NCBI RefSeq assembly: GCF_019331795.1
Contig: NZ_JAHPZL010000004.1
Span: 318,427 to 382,426, forward strand
DNA from: Austwickia sp. TVS 96-490-7B
Lineage (GTDB): Bacteria; Actinomycetota; Actinomycetes; Actinomycetales; Dermatophilaceae
Length of the DNA stretch: 64,000 nucleotides
Direction of reading: 5' to 3'
Made by a program: the position numbers and the translations under genes
Notes under the pieces: model-generated
What the model saw: the letters and a program-made list of their open reading frames with translations, nothing else
Database searches by the model: none
Told to the model about the DNA's origin: nothing
In this document: positions 27,677 through 37,025 of the stretch, in pieces
How the letters are laid out: every line of letters starts with the position of its first letter
Position numbering within the stretch: position 1 is the first letter of the stretch

Positions 27677-27857
27677 GACGTGTCCTTCCGTGGAGCGCCG
27701 AGCTGGCGTCGCCGTAGCTGTGGTCCCAGCGAGAATACCTCTTTCGGAGTCCGCTCCGCTTTAGATTGCGGTTGTCGCAGCCACGGCCAAGCCGCCCCGG
27801 CGGCCACTCAAGGCCCCGATACGCTGGGAGTTCATCGGATCCACGAGGTGAACCAGA

Positions 27858-28601
27858 ATGCAGACAGCCCCCATGCCCACTTCCGGACCTCCGGAGACCC
27901 ACCCCGCCCCACCGACAGAGGGTCGCCGAGAGCGCAACAAGCGGCTCAAGGCGGAGGCCATTTTGGCCGCAGCGGAAGACCTCTTTCGACACCACGGATA
28001 CACTGCCGTCACCACCCAGCAGATCGCCGAAGCAGCACAGGTATCCAATGGCAGTCTTTTCCGCTTCGCCGGCACTAAAGCGGACCTGTTGATTCGGGTG
28101 ATGGAGAGCCGCCTTCGGCTGGGCCGTGAACAAGGCTTACAGATGGCCAGGAGCGGAGCTGACCCTGTCGAGGCGATCATCGCGCTGCTGCACCCGATCG
28201 CTGAAACCGGGATGCCCCACCCTGAAGTCGTCGTGGCCTACCAGCGAGAACTGCTGTTCGCGGAGGCTCCAGAGCGCGGCGCCGAATTGGATTCAGTCGA
28301 AGCCATGGAGGCAGCAATCCGGGAGGTTCTCACGATCGAGCGCCCCGGATACGACGAACAGACCGTGCACTTCGCAGCGTTCACGATCTATTCGACGATC
28401 TATATGGATCTCGTTCGAGTCAGTGTGGGGCGAGCGTCAGCGCAGGACTTGCCGCGACGGCTTCGGGCGACGATTCGGACCTTGCTGGACACGCTGATCC
28501 CCGCGAAGGAGGGAATGGTGTCAGCAGCAGACCCGGCCCGAGTGCCGCAGCGCAGCTCGACGGGTTCCGCGCCGGGTCAACGCTCCACAGTGCGCACGTA
28601 G
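27858..28601 (+). CDS. TetR-family transcriptional regulator
   Basis: The 247-residue regulator has a disordered N terminus (residues 1-25), a TetR HTH (about 30-75: AILAAAEDLFRHHGYTAVTT, then QQIAEAAQVSNGSLFRFAG), and a helical ligand-binding domain. It is divergent from ohyA across 181 bases, so it most likely represses ohyA in response to fatty acids; that is inference from position. Its 3' end overlaps the end of the convergent kinase gene by 25 bases. Confidence 0.9.
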   Translation: MQTAPMPTSGPPETHPAPPTEGRRERNKRLKAEAILAAAEDLFRHHGYTAVTTQQIAEAAQVSNGSLFRFAGTKADLLIRVMESRLRLGREQGLQMARSGADPVEAIIALLHPIAETGMPHPEVVVAYQRELLFAEAPERGAELDSVEAMEAAIREVLTIERPGYDEQTVHFAAFTIYSTIYMDLVRVSVGRASAQDLPRRLRATIRTLLDTLIPAKEGMVSAADPARVPQRSSTGSAPGQRSTVRT

Positions 28602-29542
28602 CGTTCGCCGACTCGATTCGCCCATCCGTGGGCGGCGAAGGAACGCAACAGGTCGAGAGCGTTTTGTACGACGCGGAGATCGGTGGCGCCGCCAGATGCA
28701 CGGGTCGCGGCAGCCAGGATGAGTTGTTGATAGTCATCGCTGCCGCTGACCAGACCTCCGCAGAAGAGCCAGCTGGCCGCGGCGGGGTGACTGAGGAAGC
28801 GGGCGGAGGCAGCGAGTGCGGCTTCGACGTCGGCGACTGCGGCAGTGATGATCTCGGTGGCCACTGGGTCGTGGTCGTCGGTCCAGGCGGTGGTGACGGC
28901 GGGGGCGAGTCCGGCGAGATGTTGTTTGGGGTGTGCCGTCTCGCCGAGTGTGCGGGCGAGGTGGAGGGTGTCGGCGTCGTTGAGGTTCGCGTGGGTGGTG
29001 ATGGTGGTGGCGGGGCCGCGTCCGTCTGCGGCGCGGACCATCGCGATGAGGGCTCGTTTGCCGAGGTCGACGGCGGCGCCTTCGTCGCTGGCGAGCCATT
29101 CGACGCCACCGACACGGGTGAGGGAGTCAGTGGCGTCGCGGGTCCAGAAGGCGCTGCCGGTGCCGATGATGGCGGCGACGGTTTCAGTGCCGGGTGCGCC
29201 ACTGAAGAGCAGTGGTGCGACGTCGTTGACGAGGTGGATAGTGCCGTCGTACTGGTGGGTGATCGCCAGGGATCGGAATTGGGCGGCGAGCGTATCGGCG
29301 GAGGTGTCGTCGAAACCTGCGGTGGCGATGTAGGTGGCGGTGACGTGATGTTCGGCGACGCGGGCGATGAGTGCGCTGTAGACGTCGAGGGCTTCGTCGG
29401 CGGATCTGCTGGCGGTGTTGGCGCTCCCGAAGGTTTCGGTGAGGGCTGGGGTGGTGCCATGCCAGATTTCGAGTCGGGTGTGGGTGCCGCCGCAGTCGGC
29501 GACGGCGTACGACGTCGGGGGTGCCTCGGAGGGTGCGCTCAC
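28577..29542 (-). CDS. BadF/BadG-type ATPase, N-acetylglucosamine kinase-like
   Basis: The 321-residue protein is an ASKHA-fold sugar kinase of the BadF/BadG/BcrA/BcrD group, which includes N-acetylglucosamine kinase. The phosphate-1 loop is VADCGGTHTRLEIW near the start, a second nucleotide motif is AAIIGTGSAFWTRD and the adenosine motif is FCGGLVSGSDDY. SDEGAAVDLGKRAL matches the SDEGSGYWLG-type loop of GlcNAc kinases. The likely role is phosphorylation of amino sugars from cell-wall recycling, but the substrate is not proven. Confidence 0.85.
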   Translation of the reverse strand: MSAPSEAPPTSYAVADCGGTHTRLEIWHGTTPALTETFGSANTASRSADEALDVYSALIARVAEHHVTATYIATAGFDDTSADTLAAQFRSLAITHQYDGTIHLVNDVAPLLFSGAPGTETVAAIIGTGSAFWTRDATDSLTRVGGVEWLASDEGAAVDLGKRALIAMVRAADGRGPATTITTHANLNDADTLHLARTLGETAHPKQHLAGLAPAVTTAWTDDHDPVATEIITAAVADVEAALAASARFLSHPAAASWLFCGGLVSGSDDYQQLILAAATRASGGATDLRVVQNALDLLRSFAAHGWANRVGERYVRTVER

Positions 29543-29624
29543 GGCATTGATTCTCTCTCGTCAGAGGGGGTGGTGTGGTGCGGCTGGTGGGGTACGGCGA
29601 GCTCGCGGGGAACCCGACAGTCAG

Positions 29625-29646
29625 ATTGTGCACAATTTAATTGCGT
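29625..29646 (+). promoter_or_regulatory. Operator-like motif before the DoxX gene
   Basis: The motif is ATTGTGCACAA, one T, then TTAATTG and CGT. It contains the 12-bp palindrome ATTGTGCACAAT. The same 22 bases with two differences occur in the same orientation before gpx (41977-41998). The form resembles MarR/OhrR-family operators. Confidence 0.65.
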
Positions 29647-29700
29647 ACACTGGGATCGAGCCCATTGGTCCACCCTCGACACCTCGAAGGAAAACACCTG

Positions 29701-30132
29701 ATGAAACCGTACGTACGCCTCCTTGCCCGCATCCTGCTCGGCGTCTTTTTGATGTCAGCTGGGTACAGTCACATGACCAGTGCCCGGATGGAGTTCCAGG
29801 CTCAGGTCCCCGACTGGTTCCCGATGGACAAGGATCTGGTGGTGATCCTCTCCGGGATCGTCGAGATGACCCTGGGCGCTGCGTTGATCTCCGGCTTCCG
29901 CAAGCAGATCGTCGGGTTGGCAGCTGCTGCTTTCTTCATCGCGATCTTCCCGGGCAACATCGCCCAGTTCATCGAGGGCAAAAATGCTTTCGGCCTGGAC
30001 TCCGACCGCGCCCGCGCCATCCGACTGCTGTTCCAGCCGCTGCTGGTGCTGTGGGCACTGTGGGCCACTGACGCCTTCCCGGTGATCACCCAGTGGTGGA
30101 AGTCCCGCAAGGCAGGTGCCAGCCAGAGTTGA
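29701..30132 (+). CDS. DoxX-family membrane protein
   Basis: The 143-residue protein has four spans (about residues 6-22, 45-65, 70-90 and 100-125) and the DoxX pattern LARILLGVFLMSAGYSHM and IVEMTLGAALI. DoxX proteins in actinobacteria are linked to oxidative and thiol stress, and the shared operator with gpx supports this here. The start is the ATG at 29701 with AAGGAAAA upstream. A perfect hairpin follows the stop. Confidence 0.88.
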   Translation: MKPYVRLLARILLGVFLMSAGYSHMTSARMEFQAQVPDWFPMDKDLVVILSGIVEMTLGAALISGFRKQIVGLAAAAFFIAIFPGNIAQFIEGKNAFGLDSDRARAIRLLFQPLLVLWALWATDAFPVITQWWKSRKAGASQS

Positions 30133-30140
30133 GACGGCAG

Positions 30141-30179
30141 CGCCGTCCTCGACAGTTACTTCTCCCGTCGAGGACGGCG
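30141..30179. terminator. Bidirectional terminator between DoxX gene and gluD
   Basis: A perfect 13-bp stem (CGCCGTCCTCGAC / GTCGAGGACGGCG) with a 13-base loop overlaps the 3' end of gluD and serves two convergent genes. Confidence 0.85.
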
Positions 30180-31106
30180 CGTGAACGCCCGCTCCACACC
30201 ATGCTCAGCCCGGACCGCACCGTGAGTCGCTGGTTCGCCGGGCTCACCGACACCTTGGAGGACCGTCGGCGCTGCCGCAGTCATCGGACCGGATGCCCGC
30301 CGCTTCAGTCGCTGCTCCAGCTGCTGCGCCAGCCACATCAACACATAGTTGGCGAGGATAAACAGCAGTGCTGCCACCAGATACGCCGGCACGGTGTTGG
30401 CATAGGCCGACCCCATCGTGCGCGACCAACTCATCAGCTCAGGGAACGTGATCGCCACTCCCAGCGCGGAGTCTTTAAGCACCACGATCAGCTGACTCAC
30501 CAGAGCTGGAAGCATCGCGGTCAACGCCTGAGGCAGCTGGACGACCCGCAATGTCTGCCAAGGAGTCAGCCCCACTGACAGGCCCGCCTCGGCTTGGCCG
30601 CGAGGAAGACCGTCCACCCCGGAGCGGACCAATTCGGCGATAACCGAGCCGTTATACAAGGTCAGCGCGGTCACCACCGCAGCCAAGGGCGCATATTGGC
30701 TGTCCAAGACTCCCCGGGCAAAGAACCCGAAGTAGGCAAATACCATCATCAGCAAGACCGGAACGGCGCGGAAGAATTCGACGACGACCCCGCAGAACCA
30801 ACGGATGGGGACGATCGGGGACATTCGCCCCATTCCGAAGAGCACACCAAATAGTCCGGCGAACACCACGGAGAGCACCGTCGCCCGGAAGGTGCCGATG
30901 AGACCGGGGATGAGGTAAGCACCCCAGGCTTCAGCGGTAAGGAAGGGCCGCCACAAGTCGGGGTCCAGCTGGCCGGCCGCAGCAAAACGCTTCCCGATCA
31001 GCGCCAACAGCCCCACAGTCAAGGCTGCCCCGATCACGGTCATGGCCGCATGGCGACGGCGCGCCCGTGGCCCGGGAGCATCGAAGAGAAGGTTCTGGGT
31101 GCTCAT
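30156..31106 (-). CDS. gluD: Glutamate/polar amino-acid ABC transporter permease GluD
   Basis: The 316-residue inner-membrane permease has an N-terminal cytoplasmic tail, five to six spans and the His/Glu/Gln family coupling loop beginning SGVDGLPRGQAEAGLSVGLT, with TPWQTLRVVQLPQA. The C-terminal tail of about 45 residues is Pro/Arg-rich. It starts four bases inside the end of gluC (ATGA overlap) and is last in the gluABCD operon. Confidence 0.9.
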   Translation of the reverse strand: MSTQNLLFDAPGPRARRRHAAMTVIGAALTVGLLALIGKRFAAAGQLDPDLWRPFLTAEAWGAYLIPGLIGTFRATVLSVVFAGLFGVLFGMGRMSPIVPIRWFCGVVVEFFRAVPVLLMMVFAYFGFFARGVLDSQYAPLAAVVTALTLYNGSVIAELVRSGVDGLPRGQAEAGLSVGLTPWQTLRVVQLPQALTAMLPALVSQLIVVLKDSALGVAITFPELMSWSRTMGSAYANTVPAYLVAALLFILANYVLMWLAQQLEQRLKRRASGPMTAAAPTVLQGVGEPGEPATHGAVRAEHGVERAFTRRPRREK

Positions 31107-31765
31107 CGCTTCACCGCCAGTTTCTGCGACAACGTGGTCGTCGCGATGCCGATGGGCAAGGTCAGCAGGACAAACACCATCGCGAAGAGGAGGAACGTCG
31201 GCATACTCGCCCCTTCGTTTTCCGTGATTTTCGACAGGAGTCCGGCGCAGTCTGCGACACCGATCACCGCGACGACGGTGGTGTTTTTAATCAACGCGAT
31301 CAGTGTCGACCCGAGCGGCGCGACAGCTCCACGGAAGGCTTGCGGCAAAATGACCTGGGTCAATGATTGGCTAAACGTCAACCCAATCGCCCGGGCCGCT
31401 TCGGCTTGACCTATGGGCACCGTATTAATCCCGGACCGTATGGCTTCACAGACGAATGAGGCGTGATAGACGGCCAGGACCACCGTGGCCCATCGGAAGG
31501 CGTTGGTCGACACGTCGGGACTGAGTTGCAGTCCCAGGATGAATGCGGCGCCAAGGATGCTGAACACCATCAGCAAGGTCAACGGGGTGTTGCACACCAC
31601 TGTCACGAATGCCGCACCGACTCCGCGGAGCACCGCCGCCGGTGAGACCCGAAGGACCGCCACGATCGTGCCGATGATCAGCGCTCCGATCGCCGAGAAC
31701 ACCGATAGTTGGATGGTCACCCAGATGGCGGCCCAGACGTCGTATTTCGCCAAGATCTCCCCCAT
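31103..31765 (-). CDS. gluC: Glutamate/polar amino-acid ABC transporter permease GluC
   Basis: The 220-residue permease has five spans and the family coupling loop SGINTVPIGQAEAARAIGLT, followed by QVILPQAFRGAVAPL. It forms the membrane channel with GluD. It lies 84 bases after gluB. No ribosome site of note is seen beyond the GAGG near the ATG. All features are normal. Confidence 0.9.
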   Translation of the reverse strand: MGEILAKYDVWAAIWVTIQLSVFSAIGALIIGTIVAVLRVSPAAVLRGVGAAFVTVVCNTPLTLLMVFSILGAAFILGLQLSPDVSTNAFRWATVVLAVYHASFVCEAIRSGINTVPIGQAEAARAIGLTFSQSLTQVILPQAFRGAVAPLGSTLIALIKNTTVVAVIGVADCAGLLSKITENEGASMPTFLLFAMVFVLLTLPIGIATTTLSQKLAVKR

Positions 31766-31849
31766 CGCTGCACCTCCTCGAGGGGTTGGGGCGGTACGGC
31801 GACGGCGGGTGCCTCGGTGGCGCTGCCGTCGCCTTCACGCCAAATGTCG

Positions 31850-32674
31850 TCAGGAACAGGGATCGGGGGTCGGCGGATTGCCTTCACCCGGGGAGTAACC
31901 GGCCGCGCCGAGATTGGAATCGACGATCCGGCGCCATTCACCATCAGCGATCATCTGTGTGATCGCGTCAGTGAGCTTCGTGCACAGTGCGGTGTCACCC
32001 TTCTTCAGCCCAATGCCATACCGCTCTTTGGTGAAGGGTTTCCCGACGAGTTTGACCTTGCCTTTGTAGTGGTCCTGCGCGGCGTATCCCGCCAGGATCG
32101 TGTCATCCGTGGTCAACGCATCGACGGCGCCAGCCGTCAAACCAGCGACACACTCGGAGTACGTCGAAAAGTTCTGCAGGTTGACCCCAGAAACCTTCTT
32201 TGCGATCTGTTGGGCGGACGTCGATCCGGTGACTGAGCAGAGCTTCTTCCCAGCTAGATTGCCCGTGCCATCGATCGTAGAGTCCGCCTTGACCAGAAGA
32301 TCTTGACCAGCGATGAAGTAGGGCCCCGCGAAGGACACCTTCTTTTTGCGAGCGTCGGTGATGGAGTAGGTCCCCACGATGAAATCAACCTGGCCGGTGC
32401 TGATCAGTGTCTCGCGTTGCGAGCTGGGCGCTTGAACCCAGGTAATGCGCGACTCCTCGACGCCAAGTCGCTTCGCCACTGACCGAGCAACGTCCACATC
32501 CATCCCGGTGTAGCGGTAGCCCTGTTTGAGGCCAAGGCCAGGCTGGTCGTACTTAATTCCGATCTTAAGGCGGGGTCCGTCAGAGGGGTCCGAGCCGAGT
32601 GCGCTGCACGCACCCAAGCCCAGAGTCAAGGTCGCCGCCGTAGCGACAACCACGGTGGTCCGGCGTGGGCTCAT
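31850..32674 (-). CDS. gluB: Glutamate-binding lipoprotein GluB
   Basis: The 274-residue solute-binding protein has a lipoprotein signal with lipobox LGAC (Cys about residue 23), so it is anchored to the outside of the membrane. The domain is the SBP_bac_3 fold: GYRYTGMDVDVARSVAKRLG, GQVDFIVGTYSITDARKKKV and SFAGPYFIAGQDLLVK. It feeds GluC/GluD. The actinobacterial gluABCD system imports glutamate; a related polar amino acid cannot be excluded. Confidence 0.92.
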   Translation of the reverse strand: MSPRRTTVVVATAATLTLGLGACSALGSDPSDGPRLKIGIKYDQPGLGLKQGYRYTGMDVDVARSVAKRLGVEESRITWVQAPSSQRETLISTGQVDFIVGTYSITDARKKKVSFAGPYFIAGQDLLVKADSTIDGTGNLAGKKLCSVTGSTSAQQIAKKVSGVNLQNFSTYSECVAGLTAGAVDALTTDDTILAGYAAQDHYKGKVKLVGKPFTKERYGIGLKKGDTALCTKLTDAITQMIADGEWRRIVDSNLGAAGYSPGEGNPPTPDPCS

Positions 32675-32701
32675 CCGTCATTACTCCCTAGTCGTGACCG
32701 G

Positions 32702-33451
32702 TCAGTGGGTGAGGATCTTGCCGAGGAAGTCCTTGGCACGGTCCGACTGAGGTTGAGTGAAGAACTCTTCGGGAGTGTTCTGCTCGACGATCTGGCCGTC
32801 GGCCATAAACACCACTCGGTCAGCAGCCCGACGCGCAAAACCCATCTCGTGGGTGACCACCACCATGGTCATCCCCGATTGCGCAAGCTCAGTCATGACG
32901 TCGAGGACCTCGTTGATCATCTCTGGGTCCAGTGCCGACGTGGGCTCATCGAAGAGCATGATCTTCGGTTCCATCGCCAGGGCGCGAGCGATGGCGACGC
33001 GCTGCTGCTGTCCGCCGGAGAGCTGCGCGGGCAGCTTGGCGGCCTGATGCGCGACACCGACCCGTTCCAGGAGCTCCAAAGCCCGTTTCTCGGCATCCGC
33101 TTTGGCCACCTTGCGCACCTTGATCGGCCCCAGCGTGACATTGTCCAGGATCGTCTTATGAGCAAAAAGATTGAACGATTGGAAGACCATACCCACCTCA
33201 GCGCGCAGCTGAGCGAGAGCTTTTCCTTCTTCCGGAAGTGGCGCGCCGTCGATGGTGATGGAGCCCGATTCGAAAGTTTCCAACCGGTTGATGGTGCGGC
33301 ACAAAGTGGACTTCCCTGAGCCGGACGGACCGATGATAACGATCACTTCACCTTTATGCACCGACAGATTGATATCCCTGAGCACATGCAGGTCGCCGAA
33401 GTGTTTGTCGACATGACTGATCTCCAAGAGGGGAGTCGGCTCGTCGGCCAT
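32702..33451 (-). CDS. gluA: Glutamate ABC transporter ATP-binding protein GluA
   Basis: The 249-residue ATPase has Walker [11 protein letters not shown] loop VFQSFNLF, signature [17 protein letters not shown], Walker [14 protein letters not shown] and switch His VTHEMGF. It is the first gene of the operon. The start is the ATG at 33451, where [11 protein letters not shown] begins and GAAGGAG precedes; the open frame to 33511 is upstream sequence. Confidence 0.94.
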   Translation of the reverse strand: MADEPTPLLEISHVDKHFGDLHVLRDINLSVHKGEVIVIIGPSGSGKSTLCRTINRLETFESGSITIDGAPLPEEGKALAQLRAEVGMVFQSFNLFAHKTILDNVTLGPIKVRKVAKADAEKRALELLERVGVAHQAAKLPAQLSGGQQQRVAIARALAMEPKIMLFDEPTSALDPEMINEVLDVMTELAQSGMTMVVVTHEMGFARRAADRVVFMADGQIVEQNTPEEFFTQPQSDRAKDFLGKILTH

Positions 33452-33581
33452 GGCAGTCTCCTTCGTCGCCGTGGAATGCCCAGAGCGGGCGATCAACACC
33501 TCGCACCACACCGATGGCGGAATGGCGCGTGACGGCCTGATGTCGACGTTCTGGTCGACAGGGCCTCCGCTCAGGAATGGC

Positions 33582-33616
33582 GTGAGGTTACTCCCTGAAT
33601 GTTGCGGTGAGGTTAC
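33582..33616. promoter_or_regulatory. Direct repeat GTGAGGTTAC in the gluA upstream region
   Basis: GTGAGGTTAC occurs at 33582-33591 and 33607-33616, 25 bases apart. It lies in the 413-base gap (33452-33864) between gluA and the divergent HTH gene, and could be an operator for either. The rest of the gap shows no gene. Confidence 0.35.
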
Positions 33617-33864
33617 ACAGTTGAGTGAATCCGCAGCAGGAGTCGACGTACTGACCTTGTATGTCCTGAGCGAGCCGACAGCACATCACTCCACTCACCA
33701 CTCCGACAACTACTTGCCGAATCGTTGAGCACTCTCCATGATGAGGCCATGAATGAGCGCCGCTTCAGCGCCGTCGCCCAGACGACATCCTGGCCCGTCG
33801 ACGTCAGCACCTTCTTCGCCCCGATGGCCGCTGTCGGGGCATCCCTCCTACGACACCAAGACCG

Positions 33865-34197
33865 ATGACATCCCGCACCCCCGACCTTTCGCCACTGGCC
33901 AGTGCGCGCCACCGCCTCGACGAGGTCATTCATTCTCCGGTCCGCTTCGCGGTCATGTGCGCTTTGAACAGTGTCGATGCCGCCGACAATGCCACGCTGC
34001 GGGAGCAGCTCGACCTGAGTTATTCCTTGCTCGGCAAGCACGCCGCGATCCTGCACGAAGTCGGCTACCTGCGCATCGACAAATCCTTCCTGGGAACAAC
34101 GGCCTGTACGTCGTACCGGCTGACCCGACTAGGACGGCGTGCCCTGCACGATCACCTTGAAGCTTTGGACGTGCTGGTGAGGGGCCTGGCACGGTAG
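33865..34197 (+). CDS. Small winged-helix transcriptional regulator
   Basis: The 110-residue protein is a single winged HTH of the HTH_34/ArsR-MarR-like type: HSPVRFAVMCALNSVDAADN, then ATLREQLDLSYSLLGKHAAI as recognition region, and a wing FLGTTACTSYRLTRLGRRAL. No metal-binding Cys pair or ligand domain is seen. Its nearest downstream genes are deoC and its partners, but an own target or the divergent gluABCD operon is as likely. A similar protein is encoded at 40973-41383. Confidence 0.82.
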   Translation: MTSRTPDLSPLASARHRLDEVIHSPVRFAVMCALNSVDAADNATLREQLDLSYSLLGKHAAILHEVGYLRIDKSFLGTTACTSYRLTRLGRRALHDHLEALDVLVRGLAR

Positions 34198-34302
34198 CTC
34201 CGCCGCCAGCGTGACGGTCACCGCCACCCCATCGGTGCCGACCTGCAACGGTGACCTGCAACAACACCCTCCGCTACGACTCAGCACTGCCACCAGTCGG
34301 TG

Positions 34303-34331
34303 TTGACGGGTCTGACTGCGCACCCTAGATT
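34303..34331 (+). promoter_or_regulatory. Promoter of the deoC operon
   Basis: TTGACG (34303-34308) and TAGATT (34326-34331) are separated by 17 bases, a good vegetative-sigma promoter. Transcription would start near 34338, leaving a leader of about 260 bases before deoC. Confidence 0.6.
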
Positions 34332-34356
34332 GTGGAACATCTGACATATTCATCAC

Positions 34357-34368
34357 GAACACATGTTC
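34357..34368 (+). promoter_or_regulatory. Candidate operator downstream of the deoC promoter
   Basis: GAACACATGTTC has arms GAACA/TGTTC; a further half-site GGAACAT lies at 34334. Its position just after the predicted transcription start would suit a repressor of nucleoside catabolism. The bound protein is unknown. Confidence 0.4.
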
Positions 34369-34596
34369 CCCAAGGTGGAGTATGGCTTGATCCTGTGATG
34401 TCGCCCGCGACACATGCCGTGCCCCCACCCGGGCGTTCCTTTTCCCGCTCCCGCACCGGAGGATGGAGATCAGGAGCAGGCCCCCGTCGACACCTGAAGA
34501 CCGTCGCCGCGACCCGCACCACCAGACACAGGCCCACAGCCCACCAGCACCACCCCGGACAGCCGGGGACAGCACGCTCACGAAGGAGAGCCCAGG

Positions 34597-35253
34597 ATGC
34601 CCACCCGTTCCGATGTCGCCACCCTGATCGACCACACTCTGCTCAAGCCGGAGGCCACCCCCGCCGACGTCGAAGCGCTCCTCGCCGAGGCCGCAGACCT
34701 GGGCACCTACTCGGTGTGCGTCTCCCCCAACATGCTCCCGGTGACTCCCGTCGGTGACGTCAAGATCGCCACCGTATGCGGCTTCCCTTCTGGCGCGCAT
34801 CACAGTGAGGTCAAGGCGGCCGAAGCTGCGCGTTCCGTCGCTGACGGCGCCGACGAGGTTGACATGGTCATCAACCTGTCCCAGGCCACCACTGGAGACT
34901 TCGACGCCGTCGAAGCTGATATCCGCGCCGTCCGCGCCGCCGCGCCCGCACCCGTGGTGCTCAAAGTCATCATCGAATCCGCCGCATTGACCGACGAGCA
35001 GATCGTCGGCTGCTGCCGTGCCGCTGAAGCTGCCGGGGCCGACTTCGTGAAAACGTCCACCGGTTTCCACCCCGCCGGGGGTGCCAGCGTGCACGCCGTC
35101 TCCCTGATGGCTCGCACCGTCGGCGGCCGCCTCGGCGTCAAAGCCTCAGGCGGTATCCGCACCACCGAAGCCGCCTTGGCCATGATCGACGCGGGCGCGA
35201 CCCGCCTCGGCTTGTCCGGTTCTCGCGCCGTTCTGGAAGGCCTGCAGGCATGA
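34597..35253 (+). CDS. deoC: Deoxyribose-phosphate aldolase
   Basis: DeoC cleaves 2-deoxyribose-5-phosphate to glyceraldehyde-3-phosphate and acetaldehyde in the cytosol. The 218-residue protein has the N terminus [11 protein letters not shown], catalytic-region Asp/Lys in VLKVIIESA, the Schiff-base Lys in [13 protein letters not shown] and the phosphate loop [14 protein letters not shown]. The ATG follows GAAGGAG. It overlaps the next gene by four bases (ATGA), forming an operon for nucleoside sugar use. Confidence 0.96.
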   Translation: MPTRSDVATLIDHTLLKPEATPADVEALLAEAADLGTYSVCVSPNMLPVTPVGDVKIATVCGFPSGAHHSEVKAAEAARSVADGADEVDMVINLSQATTGDFDAVEADIRAVRAAAPAPVVLKVIIESAALTDEQIVGCCRAAEAAGADFVKTSTGFHPAGGASVHAVSLMARTVGGRLGVKASGGIRTTEAALAMIDAGATRLGLSGSRAVLEGLQA

Positions 35254-36929
35254 ACGGCACCCTCATCGCTCAGGCTCGGGAATGGATCGGACAAGACCCC
35301 GACCCGCAGACCCGGGACGAGCTGACCGCCCTGATCAATCGGGCCGAGAACGGTGACGATCAGGCGGTCGCCGACCTGGAGTCCCGCTTTGCCGGACCGC
35401 TGACCTTCGGCACGGCCGGTTTGCGCGGTGCGGTCGGTGCTGGACAGACCCGCATGAACACTGCTGTAGTCACCCAAGCCACCGCCGGATTGACCCGCTA
35501 CTTGCTCGACACCGTCGGAGAGCGGCCCCGCATCGTCATCGGATGTGACGCCCGCCGCGGATCCCACGAGTTCCGCACCGCCGCGGCTCAGGTCGTCGCC
35601 GCTGCTGGCGCAGTCCCGATGCTGCTGCCCGAGCAACTGCCCACCCCGGTCACTGCCTACGCCGTACGAGCATTGAACGCAGACGCCGGAGTCATGGTGA
35701 CCGCGTCACACAACCCCCCTGCCGATAACGGGTACAAGGTCTATCTCGGGGGCCGAGCCGCTGACGGGGACGGTTGCGGTGTCCAGATCGTGCCACCCGC
35801 TGACGCGGAGATCGCCCGACGTATCGCCGAAACTCCCGGCGCCGGGGCCATTCCGCTCAGCGAGGACGGCATCGAAGAGGTGCCGATGCAGGTCGTCGAG
35901 GACTACGTCACCCGAGCTGCCGCGTTGCGTGGCAGCACCCAGCCCGCTGCCGCCCGCATCATCCTCACCCCGATGCATGGTGTCGGCGGCGCCACCGCCC
36001 AGGAAGTCCTGCGGCGCGCCGGTTTCACCGACGTCCACATCGTCGCCGAGCAGGCCGACCCCGACCCGACGTTCCCCACGGTGCCTTTCCCCAACCCGGA
36101 GGAACCCGGCGCAATCGACCTGGCTCTGCGACTGGCTGCCGACGTCGATGCCCACGTGGTCATCGCGTTGGATCCGGATGCCGACCGCTGCTCGGTCGCC
36201 ATCCCGCTGCGAGCGGATGGGACCTGGCGTCAACTCACCGGCGACGAAATTGGCGCCATCCTGGGCGAACAAGCCGCCGCAGACGCCAGCAGGGAAGGCG
36301 ACACCCTGGCCTGCTCCATCGTGTCGAGTCGGTTGTTGGCCCGGATCGCAGCAGCTCATGGACTGCGCCACGCGGCCACGCTCACCGGCTTCAAATGGAT
36401 CGCTCGGACCCCTGACCTGCGTTTCGGCTACGAAGAAGCGATCGGCTACTGCACCGATCCCACAGCGGTCCGAGACAAAGATGGCATCACCGCTATGGTG
36501 CGAATCGCCTCCCTCGTCGAGGACCTCCTCGCGCAGGGGCGCACTCTGGAAGATCTCCTGGACGATCTCGCCCGGGCCCACGGCCTGCACGCTACGGCAC
36601 CACTCAGTTTCCGGGTCACCGACCTGTCGCTGATCAGCGATGCGATGGCACGGTTGCGTGCCCAGGCCCCGGTCGAGTTGGCTGGCTCACCTGTCGTGGA
36701 GGCCCGGGATCTCGCGGAGGGAAGCCCCGAGCTGCCACCGACCGACGGGCTGCTCTACCTGACCGACGCTGGTGACCGGGTCATCGTGCGTCCTTCTGGG
36801 ACCGAACCGAAGCTGAAGTGCTACCTGGAAGTTGTCCTTCCGTGCGGCCAGGGTGACATCCCGCACGCGGATGCTGCGGCACGCCTGGAACGGATCAAAG
36901 CCGACATGACTCGCGCCCTGGCGTTCTAA
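35250..36929 (+). CDS. Phospho-sugar mutase (phosphopentomutase/PGM2 type)
   Basis: The 559-residue enzyme belongs to the alpha-D-phosphohexomutase family. The phosphoserine loop is [18 protein letters not shown], the metal loop [14 protein letters not shown], the sugar loop [10 protein letters not shown] and the phosphate loop [14 protein letters not shown]. Members of this length group with PGM2 interconvert ribose- or deoxyribose-1- and 5-phosphate as well as glucose phosphates. Placement between deoC and deoD makes phosphopentomutase the likely role: it links the nucleoside phosphorylase product to DeoC. The ATG overlaps the deoC stop. Confidence 0.92.
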   Translation: MNGTLIAQAREWIGQDPDPQTRDELTALINRAENGDDQAVADLESRFAGPLTFGTAGLRGAVGAGQTRMNTAVVTQATAGLTRYLLDTVGERPRIVIGCDARRGSHEFRTAAAQVVAAAGAVPMLLPEQLPTPVTAYAVRALNADAGVMVTASHNPPADNGYKVYLGGRAADGDGCGVQIVPPADAEIARRIAETPGAGAIPLSEDGIEEVPMQVVEDYVTRAAALRGSTQPAAARIILTPMHGVGGATAQEVLRRAGFTDVHIVAEQADPDPTFPTVPFPNPEEPGAIDLALRLAADVDAHVVIALDPDADRCSVAIPLRADGTWRQLTGDEIGAILGEQAAADASREGDTLACSIVSSRLLARIAAAHGLRHAATLTGFKWIARTPDLRFGYEEAIGYCTDPTAVRDKDGITAMVRIASLVEDLLAQGRTLEDLLDDLARAHGLHATAPLSFRVTDLSLISDAMARLRAQAPVELAGSPVVEARDLAEGSPELPPTDGLLYLTDAGDRVIVRPSGTEPKLKCYLEVVLPCGQGDIPHADAAARLERIKADMTRALAF

Positions 36930-36962
36930 AGGACTACCCCTCCCACTCCGTCCACTCAACGT

Positions 36963-37004
36963 GGGCTCCGCTGACCTCCCGCAGCCCGGAGATCAGCGGA
37001 GCCC
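36963..37004 (+). terminator. Internal hairpin between phosphomutase gene and deoD
   Basis: A perfect 12-bp stem (GGGCTCCGCTGA / TCAGCGGAGCCC) with an 18-base loop lies in the 96-base gap. It may end or attenuate the deoC transcript before deoD. Confidence 0.7.
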
Positions 37005-37025
37005 CCATCTCTTCTTGGAGCGTTC

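Noticed and set aside
28628..29701. Long rightward ORF of 357 codons
   Set aside because: It is the Gly/Val-rich antisense shadow of the GlcNAc-kinase-like gene, with no ribosome site or recognisable domain.
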